Origin: Candidatus Aminicenantota bacterium
Lineage (GTDB): Bacteria; Acidobacteriota; Aminicenantia; Aminicenantales; Aminicenantaceae
Direction of reading: 5' to 3'
Assembly: GCA_021162615.1 (NCBI GenBank)
Contig: JAGGYH010000015.1
Span: 1 to 54,004 of the forward strand
DNA length: 54,004 bases
Shown here: positions 31,366 to 39,223 of the stretch, in pieces
Numbering within the stretch: position 1 is the first letter of the stretch
Layout of the letters: every line of letters begins with the position of its first letter
Notes under the pieces: generated by a model
The model's database searches: none
The model's input: the letters and a program-made list of their open reading frames with translations, nothing else
Told to the model about the DNA's origin: nothing
Translations under genes and position numbers: made by a program

Positions 31366-32532
31366 ATGTCCATAGAGAATTTTATATCGAAGAAAGTGGC
31401 ATCCATTCCCAAATCAGCCATACATGAAATGACCGCATTATCTAAAAAGATAGAGGATGTTGCTTTTTTATCCTGGGCCAAGCCCACATCAGGCACTCCC
31501 GACCATATAAACCGCGCCGCCTCGGAAGCCATCCTCAGGGGATTGACAGGCGGTTATTCCGAGACAGCGGGATTTGAGGAACTGCGTGTGGAAATAACCC
31601 GCAAGCTCCAGCGGGATAATCATATTTCAGCAGATCCTTCTGAGATCCTCGTTACGGTCGGAGCAATCGAAGGATTGTCTGCAGCGGTCATGACCGCGGT
31701 GGATCCGGGGGATGAGGTCATTATTCCTGTGCCCGGATATTCCACTCATATACGGCAGGTTGAACTGGCTTCCGGGAAACCGGTTCTCATTCCCACGATC
31801 GAAGACCAGGGCTTCAAGCTGGACCTTGACCAACTCCAGGATGCTGTAACGACTAAGACCAAGGCCATAGTTTTCAGCTCGCCCAATAATCCGACCGGGG
31901 CTGTATATAGTGAGGAGGAGCTGCGCTCCATAGCAGACATTGCAGAGAGAAACAACTTGATTATTATCACTGACGAAGCTTATGAATATTTCACATTCGA
32001 TGGAATAAAGCACTTCAGCATTGGTTCTATCGAGGGCATTAAAGACCGTGTGATCAGTACGTTTACGTTCACAAAAACTTATGCCATGACAGGATGGCGT
32101 GTGGGCTATTTACATGCTTCCAGAGATTGGATAGCCCAGATAAAAAAAGCACACATTCCGCTGTGCATCTGTGCTCCTGTGGTGTCCCAGTATGCTGCGC
32201 TTGAGGCTCTGCGCGGACCCCAGGACTGTATTGACCGGTTTCACTCTCATTATCTGAAAACCAGAAATCTCATGTGTTCCCGGCTGGACCAGCTGGAGCA
32301 TGTGTTCACCTATCAGAAACCCAGAGGATCTTATCTTATGTTTCCCAGAATGATCCGCCCGCAGGATCAGGATTCCCGCACGTTTGCCATTGATCTGCTG
32401 CAGAAAGCCCGTGTTTCCACCACGCCCGGTATTGCGTTTAAAGGGGAAGGGCATATAAGAATGTCTTTTTGCGTTCCCGAGGAGGAGATCCATAAAGCCT
32501 TTGACCGGATGGAGGAATATTTTTCTTCCTAG
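31366..32532 (+). CDS. PLP-dependent aminotransferase class I/II (aspartate aminotransferase-like)
   Basis: VTVGAIEGLSAAVMTAVDPGDEVIIPVPGY, SSPNNPTGAVYSEEEL, TFTKTYAMTGWRVGYLH. Confidence 0.92.
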   Translation: MSIENFISKKVASIPKSAIHEMTALSKKIEDVAFLSWAKPTSGTPDHINRAASEAILRGLTGGYSETAGFEELRVEITRKLQRDNHISADPSEILVTVGAIEGLSAAVMTAVDPGDEVIIPVPGYSTHIRQVELASGKPVLIPTIEDQGFKLDLDQLQDAVTTKTKAIVFSSPNNPTGAVYSEEELRSIADIAERNNLIIITDEAYEYFTFDGIKHFSIGSIEGIKDRVISTFTFTKTYAMTGWRVGYLHASRDWIAQIKKAHIPLCICAPVVSQYAALEALRGPQDCIDRFHSHYLKTRNLMCSRLDQLEHVFTYQKPRGSYLMFPRMIRPQDQDSRTFAIDLLQKARVSTTPGIAFKGEGHIRMSFCVPEEEIHKAFDRMEEYFSS

Positions 32533-32568
32533 AGCAAAAAGCATATAAAATTTTTCAAGGAGTCTGTT

Positions 32569-34923
32569 TTGAATAAGAAGAAAACAAACCTCTGGAAAAA
32601 AATCACAGGATGGATTTTAAGAAACTGGGAAAAAGCCAAACCATCACCGGAAGTAAAAAAAGGTTCTGCCCTGGCCTTGCTGGTGCTGATCATTATTGTG
32701 GCGGTGACAAACGGCTTTTTTATCCGCCCTGGCCTTCCGGGGATATTAAATCCTGCAGGCGGGATTCTTTTTTATTTGATTGCCGCAGCCATCATGGCCT
32801 TGTTGATCGTTCTTTTTCTTAAGTTCCTGTTCGCAGTCCCGCGGTTTATCACCCTTTTAGGAACGGCTTTGCTGATTGTTTTCATCTATTACATAAAGCA
32901 GTTTCCGTTTCAACAGAAACTCCTAATAGGCCTTGTTCTGGGATTTTCGTGGGCTCTTCTGGGAGGGGCTCTGGCCCATATTTTCAAGAAAAAGTTCGGC
33001 CAGCATTCGAGAGTAAAAAAAATCTTCATTCTCACAGCCCTGATTGTATCGGTGGGAATAAATGTCTTAGTCGTTCTCTGGCTTTTTGATTCGGGAAGCA
33101 CGGACCATCTGGTCGAAGCCAGGGCTCCTGATTCTGGAGTCAAACCTCTGGACATGCCGGATCCATCTTTACACGGCCCTTATGAAATCGAATACGTGAC
33201 TTATGGGAGTGGAACAGACAAAAAAAGGCCTGAGTTCGGTGAGAAAGTCGGTATAAAAACCGAATCCGTGGATGCTTCCGCATTTGTCAAAGGAAGCAAA
33301 GGATGGCTGATGAAGCTCAGGCATTGGTTTTGGGGATTTGATTTTGAGAAATTCCCAAGGAACGGACGAGTCTGGTATCCCTCGGGGCAGGGCCCTTTCC
33401 CTCTGGTCCTCTGCGTACACGGAAACCACAATATGGCTGATTATTCAGACCCGGGTTATGCTTATTTGGGTGAGCACCTAGCGAGCAGAGGTTTTATTTT
33501 TGTATCAGTGGATGAGAATTTTTTCAACGGGCATTTCTTCGGTTCTTTAAAGACTGAAAATGACGGAAGAGGCTGGATGCTTCTCCAGCATTTAAAGCTC
33601 TGGCGTGAGTGGAGCCGGAGTGAAGAAAATCCATTTTATTCCCTCGTTGATATGGACAGGATCGGGTTGATCGGTCACTCGCGGGGAGGGGAAGCTGCGG
33701 CCATAGCCGGTTCCTTTAACCGGCTTTCCCATTATCCGGACGATGCCACAATAGCGTTTGACTTTGATTTCAATATAAAAGCCATCATTGCCATTGCTCC
33801 CAGTGACGGCCAGTATAAGCCGGCCGGACAGCCTACTCCTCTGGAAAATGTAAATTATCTGACTGTTCAGGGGGCTCACGATGCGGATGTGTCGTCCTTT
33901 TCCGGGGCCCGTCAGTACAATAGAGTTACTTTTACGGATGATCATTACTGGTTTAAAGCCTATCTCTATTCATACCGTTCCAATCACGGACAGTTCAACA
34001 CGGTCTGGGGAAACAGTGACTGGGGAATGCCCCAAGGATTGATATTGAACCGCAGGGCTTTACTGTCTGGAGAAAAGCAGAGAAAGATAGCTCTTGTTTA
34101 TTTTACGGCGTTCCTCGAAGCCGATTTAATGGATAAAAAAGGGTATCTCCCAATGTTCCGTGATTACCGGTGTGTCAAAGGGTGGCTTCCGGAAGATATT
34201 TATATAAACCGGTTTGAAGACTCTCATTTTAGTCCCATTGCTCATTTTGAAGAGGATGTTGAGGTCACAACCGCTTCCTTAGAAGGCAGCCACATTTCCG
34301 GCCGAAATCTGGCGGTATGGAGGGAAGAGAATCTTGGATTCAGGAGAAGAGGGAATAAAGAGAACAATGTTGTTTTTGTGGGATGGAGAAACACGGAGGA
34401 CCAGCCTGTTTATTCCATTGAGCTGTCCGAAGAAAGTGTTGAAAAATTGAATGTAAGTGATCAGTCCCTTCTGATATTCTCTCTGGCTCCTGCGGATGAA
34501 AAGCCTCCAGAACCCGAGGAGGAAGAAGAAGAAAAAAGCGAAGAAAACCCGGATAAAAAAGAGAAAAAGAAAGAGAAAAAGAACAAGGAAGATGAAAAGG
34601 AAGAAGAACTCCTTGATATGAGTGTGGAGCTTGTGGATTCTCGAGGGAACGCAGCGCGGGTTCAGCTTTCAGAATTCAGAAACATACCGCCCGTTTTAAA
34701 GTCCCGGTTTACGAAAATGAGCAAGGAAAGCAAGATATACGGAAAAGCCTATGAACCAACGCTGCAGGTATTCGAGCTTCCTCTTTCCCGCTTTCCAGAT
34801 GCTTTTCCGGAGTTTGAGCCGGCTCTTTTAAAGAAGATATGCTTTGTTTTTGACCGGAGTGAAGAGGGGGTGATTATTTTAGACCGCATTGGAATCGGAA
34901 CCACCCCTCTTGACATGAGATAG
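32569..34923 (+). CDS. Large membrane-anchored alpha/beta hydrolase-fold protein
   Basis: N-terminal TM helices; FPLVLCVHGNHN, RIGLIGHSRGGEAAAIAG, YLTVQGAHDADV; Glu/Lys-rich linker; TTG start. Confidence 0.8.
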   Translation: MNKKKTNLWKKITGWILRNWEKAKPSPEVKKGSALALLVLIIIVAVTNGFFIRPGLPGILNPAGGILFYLIAAAIMALLIVLFLKFLFAVPRFITLLGTALLIVFIYYIKQFPFQQKLLIGLVLGFSWALLGGALAHIFKKKFGQHSRVKKIFILTALIVSVGINVLVVLWLFDSGSTDHLVEARAPDSGVKPLDMPDPSLHGPYEIEYVTYGSGTDKKRPEFGEKVGIKTESVDASAFVKGSKGWLMKLRHWFWGFDFEKFPRNGRVWYPSGQGPFPLVLCVHGNHNMADYSDPGYAYLGEHLASRGFIFVSVDENFFNGHFFGSLKTENDGRGWMLLQHLKLWREWSRSEENPFYSLVDMDRIGLIGHSRGGEAAAIAGSFNRLSHYPDDATIAFDFDFNIKAIIAIAPSDGQYKPAGQPTPLENVNYLTVQGAHDADVSSFSGARQYNRVTFTDDHYWFKAYLYSYRSNHGQFNTVWGNSDWGMPQGLILNRRALLSGEKQRKIALVYFTAFLEADLMDKKGYLPMFRDYRCVKGWLPEDIYINRFEDSHFSPIAHFEEDVEVTTASLEGSHISGRNLAVWREENLGFRRRGNKENNVVFVGWRNTEDQPVYSIELSEESVEKLNVSDQSLLIFSLAPADEKPPEPEEEEEEKSEENPDKKEKKKEKKNKEDEKEEELLDMSVELVDSRGNAARVQLSEFRNIPPVLKSRFTKMSKESKIYGKAYEPTLQVFELPLSRFPDAFPEFEPALLKKICFVFDRSEEGVIILDRIGIGTTPLDMR

Positions 34924-34960
34924 AGTATTGGCTATGTTGATGGAGTTTGTAAAAAAGGAA

Positions 34961-34993
34961 AGGCTCATTGCCATTTTTTGAATAGGTCAGGTT
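34961..34993 (-). repeat. R1 remnant, copy i (left end, inverted)
   Basis: ggctcattgccattttttgaataggtcaggtt is the reverse complement of the R1 left end. Confidence 0.7.
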
Positions 34994-35022
34994 TGTAATC
35001 CCCTTTTAAAGAGGAGAATGAA

Positions 35023-36852
35023 ATGGAAGAAAAGATCATTGAATGTGTTCCTAATTTTTCGGAAGGGCGGGATACGAAAATCATAAAGGAGATCACAGAC
35101 GAAATCGAAAGGGTAGAAGGCACCAAACTCCTGGATGTGGACCCTGGACCTGACATGAACCGTGTGGTCGTTACTTTTATCGGAGATCCGGAGGCTGTGC
35201 AGGAAGCCGCATTCAACTCCATAAAAAAAGCAGCGGAAGTGATAGATATGTCCACCCACCACGGTTCCCATCCCCGGATGGGAGCTACGGATGTGTGTCC
35301 TTTTGTTCCTGTCAATGGAGTGACTGAAGAAGAATGCGTGGAGATATCACGGAAAGTAGCTCAAAGAGTGGGAGAGGAGCTTCATATCCCGGTCTATCTT
35401 TATGAAAAGTCCGCTACCAGTCCTGAAAGAGAAAACCTCGCCTTCATTAGACAGGGAGAATATGAGGCGCTGCCCGAAAAATTAAAAAAGCCGCAGTGGA
35501 AGCCGGATTTCGGGCCGGCTGAATTTAACGCCAGGGCGGGGGCCACTGTTATTGGAGTGAGGGAGTTTCTCATAGCGTACAACATAAATTTAAATACCAG
35601 GGAAGCCAAATTTGCGACGGACATTGCATTTGAATTAAGGGAAAAGGGCCGGACAGCCAGAAAAGGAAATACAGACCCTGTTTATCTCTGGGGAGAAGAG
35701 ATCCTGAGATACAGAGAAGGCTGTTATCCCTGCGGAAACTGTGATTTTATCGGGAAGACCATGGAAGAGACCATTGAGCACTGTAAGGAGGCTCACAGTT
35801 ACGATTTGGTCGAACTGTTGAAACTCCATGATATCGATCACAGCAAGGCTGAGGGAAGGCCGGTAAAAAAGCCGGGCAAATTCCAACACTGCAAATCTAT
35901 CGGATGGATGGTGCCCAAATATGACAGGGCCCAGATTTCCATCAATTTGACAGATTATAAAGTCACATCCATGCATGATGTGCTGGAGGAAGCAAGGAGG
36001 CTGGCTGTAAAGCGGGGGCTTGTGGTCACGGGAAGTGAGATAGTTGGGATGGTTCCTTATCAAGCTCTTCTTCAAACCGGAAAATATTACTTGGAAAAGC
36101 AGAACCGTTCCAAGGGTGTTCCGGTGAGAGATATTCTTTCTACGGCCGTTCAATCTTTAGGGCTGACAGATGCCGCTGATTTTAATATAGAAGAAAGGGT
36201 TTTGGGGCTTCCTAAAAGTCCTGAGGATGCACTGGTGGAGATGAAAGTGACTGATTTTGCAGATGAGGTATCCCGTGAATCACCGGCGCCTGGAGGAGGT
36301 TCCATCGCCGCTCTGGCTGGTGCTTTGGGAGCCGCTCTTGGCTCTATGGTCAGTAATCTCACAGCCAATAAGCGGGGGACCCAGGATGTGGATAAGATTT
36401 TAAACGAAGCAGCAGAAAAGTGCCAGGAGATTAAAAATCAACTGATCAAAGCCGTGGATGAAGACACACAGGCCTTTAATGCTTTTATGGAAGCACGTCG
36501 TCTTCCATCCAAAACAGAGGAGGAGAAAGAAGTGCGGCAGAAAGCCATGCAGGAGGGGCTTAAAAAAGCCGTATCCGTTCCCCTGAATACATCTGAGCTG
36601 TGCCTGCAGGCGATAGAGGCTGCCGAGATCGTGGCTCAAAACGGAAACCCGAATTCTGTCACAGATGTAGGAGTAGGTGCGGAAGTCGCTTTTGCCGGAG
36701 TTAAAGGCGGAATTTATAATGTACTGATCAATCTCAAGAGTATCAAAGATGCTGACTACTGCGGCCAGATGAGAAAAAAGTGCGAATCCCTGGAAAAAAA
36801 GGCCCGGAAAGCACTGGGATCTGTGACCAAAATCATCCAGTCCAAGCTATAA
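35023..36852 (+). CDS. Bifunctional glutamate formimidoyltransferase/formimidoyltetrahydrofolate cyclodeaminase
   Basis: IIECVPNFSEGRD...HHGSHPRMGATDVCPFVPV; C-terminal FADEVSRESPAPGGGSIAALAGALGAALGSMVSNLT. Confidence 0.93.
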   Translation: MEEKIIECVPNFSEGRDTKIIKEITDEIERVEGTKLLDVDPGPDMNRVVVTFIGDPEAVQEAAFNSIKKAAEVIDMSTHHGSHPRMGATDVCPFVPVNGVTEEECVEISRKVAQRVGEELHIPVYLYEKSATSPERENLAFIRQGEYEALPEKLKKPQWKPDFGPAEFNARAGATVIGVREFLIAYNINLNTREAKFATDIAFELREKGRTARKGNTDPVYLWGEEILRYREGCYPCGNCDFIGKTMEETIEHCKEAHSYDLVELLKLHDIDHSKAEGRPVKKPGKFQHCKSIGWMVPKYDRAQISINLTDYKVTSMHDVLEEARRLAVKRGLVVTGSEIVGMVPYQALLQTGKYYLEKQNRSKGVPVRDILSTAVQSLGLTDAADFNIEERVLGLPKSPEDALVEMKVTDFADEVSRESPAPGGGSIAALAGALGAALGSMVSNLTANKRGTQDVDKILNEAAEKCQEIKNQLIKAVDEDTQAFNAFMEARRLPSKTEEEKEVRQKAMQEGLKKAVSVPLNTSELCLQAIEAAEIVAQNGNPNSVTDVGVGAEVAFAGVKGGIYNVLINLKSIKDADYCGQMRKKCESLEKKARKALGSVTKIIQSKL

Positions 36853-36882
36853 AAACCCAACATCTTACATAACAAGAATGAG

Positions 36883-37070
36883 GGTATGGCTTGTGCTCCC
36901 TTCAGATTTTTAACGCCATTCTTCGCACTGTGTTTTCGGTTGCTGCGCAACTCCCCCCGTCCGTGGGTCAAACATACTCGCAACTCGGCTTAGCCGAGTT
37001 CCCTCAAACTCAGCACTCAGAAGGCTAAATCTTCAATGTCGCTTCAGCCATATCCCTAATTTCAATGCTC
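36883..37070 (+). repeat. R1 dispersed repeat, copy g (C1 module only, altered outer arms)
   Basis: tatggcttgtgctcccttcagatttttaacgccattcttcgcactgtg...ctcggcttagccgag...tcttcaatgtcgc. Confidence 0.8.
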
Positions 37071-37080
37071 TGATATTTAT

Positions 37081-38442
37081 TTATAGGATTTCTTTTTTCT
37101 TATACTTATCGATTGTTTTTTTCTGGAGCTTCCGGAGTTTTTCGGAGATTTTAACCGGATAAAGGGGGCCTTCTTTGTTGATGGTCTTGTATTTTTCAGG
37201 GAGCCGGGAGAAATTTTCCTTAAAATGATTTCGTATTTCCGAAAGAGGCGGCGAGTCATAAATGATTTTTCCGGCTGTGAGGACAGGCGCTAACAGAGGA
37301 ATTCCTCCATCCGGTTCTTCTTCCCTGCAGGCGATGACATCATGGTCATAGAGCTTTTCAGAGGATAAAAAGCGGAAGACCTGCTTATCCGAGGTCAGGG
37401 ATGTTTTTTCGGGGCTTAATTTGACCACAGATTCACCATTGTACTTCACGATCTTATAAGCCATATCCAGATAAGGGGCATCTGATGAGACGCCCATTTT
37501 TGTGCCCACTCCAAAAGAGTCTATGGCTGCTTTTTGAGAAAGGATTTTTTGAATCTTGTATTCATCAAAGGCACCGCTTGCAAATATCAGGGAATTTTTT
37601 AATCCGTTCCCGTCAAGGATGCGCCTTGCCTTCCGGCTGATCCCGGCCATATCACCACTGTCAAGACGTATGCCTTTAAGATGTTCACCCCGGCCAGCCA
37701 TCTCTTTACCCACCTGGGCGGCTTTCAGAATGCCTGATAGGGAGTCATAGGTGTCCACCAGAAGTATGGAATTTTCCGGGAATGTCTGTGTAAAGGCCCT
37801 GAAGGCATTGATTTCCTTATCAAAACTGGAAACGAACGAATGTGCCATGGTCCCGTATACCGGGATACCTAACTGTTTTCCGGCCAGGACATTACTGGTT
37901 CCGAGAAAACCCGCTATATAGCTGGCTTTAGCCACCTTTATGGAGGCATCGATTCCCTGTGTGCGCCTGAAGGAAAAATCAACGAGGCTCCTCTGTCCCG
38001 CGGCATGAACACATCGGGATGCTTTGGTGGCGATCATGGTCTGGAGATTGATAGAGTTTATTAAAAAGGTCTCAATGACCTGCGCTTCTATAAGAGGAGC
38101 TGTAACTTCCAGGATAGGCTCTTCTTCAAAAAAGACGGTTCCTTCTGGCATGGCATGCATGTCGCCATGGAAACTAAAGTTTTCCAGATAAGAGATAAAC
38201 TCAGGTTTGAAAAAATCCGTACTTTCCAGGTATTCCAGGTCGTCCTTTGTGAATTGGAGCCCGGCCAAATAATCAAGGACCTCTTTCAGTCCGCAGAATA
38301 CGAAATAGCGGCGGTTGGGAGGGTATTGGCGCACAAAAAGGCCGAACACGGCGGTTTCGTTCATTCCGTGTTCTAGATAAGAAGCAGCCATAGTGAGCTC
38401 ATAAAGGTCGGTCAGAAGGGCACTGTTTTTGATCTTATTCAT
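37081..38442 (-). CDS. pncB: Nicotinate phosphoribosyltransferase
   Basis: LLTDLYELTMAASYLEHGM, VDFSFRRTQGIDASIKVAKASYIAGFLGTSNVLAG, IRLDSGDMAGISRKAR. Confidence 0.93.
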   Translation of the reverse strand: MNKIKNSALLTDLYELTMAASYLEHGMNETAVFGLFVRQYPPNRRYFVFCGLKEVLDYLAGLQFTKDDLEYLESTDFFKPEFISYLENFSFHGDMHAMPEGTVFFEEEPILEVTAPLIEAQVIETFLINSINLQTMIATKASRCVHAAGQRSLVDFSFRRTQGIDASIKVAKASYIAGFLGTSNVLAGKQLGIPVYGTMAHSFVSSFDKEINAFRAFTQTFPENSILLVDTYDSLSGILKAAQVGKEMAGRGEHLKGIRLDSGDMAGISRKARRILDGNGLKNSLIFASGAFDEYKIQKILSQKAAIDSFGVGTKMGVSSDAPYLDMAYKIVKYNGESVVKLSPEKTSLTSDKQVFRFLSSEKLYDHDVIACREEEPDGGIPLLAPVLTAGKIIYDSPPLSEIRNHFKENFSRLPEKYKTINKEGPLYPVKISEKLRKLQKKTIDKYKKKEIL

Positions 38443-38454
38443 TTGGAACTTCAG

Positions 38455-39084
38455 TTACTTAAAAACCACATCTTCGGTTGATTTCACGACAATTCCAGAG
38501 TAAAGATTTGAGACCTGACTTAGAGTCAATGCCTGGTCGAATTCTGTGAGAGCGGATATTCCGTCTGCCGGGATAATGACTTTGTACCACCTGAGCCCTG
38601 CTGAAGAAGCGGTATGGAGCACACAAATATTGGATACGGTGCCGACGATGACTACGTTTTCGACTTTCCATACGTGGCTTAAAGTGTGTTCGAGTCCTGT
38701 TCCGTAAAACCCATCATAACGCAGTTTAGGGCATATCAGTTCGTCTTGTCTGGGTTTCAGTTCTGGAATCACTTCCCATCCCCAGGTGTTTTCCTTACAG
38801 TGTTCAGGCCATATATCAAATTCAGGGTCATCCTCTTTCATGGTGTCTAGGGTATAGGCGACAGGAACGCCTGCCTTTCTTGCTGAGGAAAGAAGATTTT
38901 TTATTCCTGGAATGGTTTCCCTTGCCGCAGGAACCACCAGTTTCCCTTTTTCTTTGACAAAGTCGTTCTGCATATCCACGATGATGAGAGCTGTGTTCTG
39001 TGAATCCAGCGTGACCCTGTCTTTATAAGCGATCTCAGGGACTTCGACTTTTTTGTTTGGGATGAAGGGGAAACTCATAATCAA
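38455..39084 (-). CDS. Isochorismatase-family cysteine hydrolase (nicotinamidase-like)
   Basis: ALIIVDMQNDFVKEKGKL, RYDGFYGTGLEHTL, VVIVGTVSNICVLHTASSA. Confidence 0.88.
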   Translation of the reverse strand: MIMSFPFIPNKKVEVPEIAYKDRVTLDSQNTALIIVDMQNDFVKEKGKLVVPAARETIPGIKNLLSSARKAGVPVAYTLDTMKEDDPEFDIWPEHCKENTWGWEVIPELKPRQDELICPKLRYDGFYGTGLEHTLSHVWKVENVVIVGTVSNICVLHTASSAGLRWYKVIIPADGISALTEFDQALTLSQVSNLYSGIVVKSTEDVVFK

Positions 39085-39111
39085 TCTCCTTTTAAACTGA
39101 ATTTTTCACAA

Positions 39112-39149
39112 AATGAACATCGCCATTTTTTTATAAATAGTTCGGGTTA
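39112..39149 (-). repeat. R1 remnant, copy j (left end, inverted)
   Basis: aaaatgaacatcgccatttttttataaatagttcgggtta. Confidence 0.7.
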
Positions 39150-39223
39150 GATATTATTATATTCCCAATGGCTCTCTGATTCCAGTCTTCATTGATTTGC
39201 GGTCTGTGCCTTTTGCTGTATGG

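Noticed and set aside
36756-36983. 75-aa minus-strand ORF over R1 copy g and the FTCD 3' end
   Set aside because: Repeat-derived and antisense to the end of the FTCD gene.
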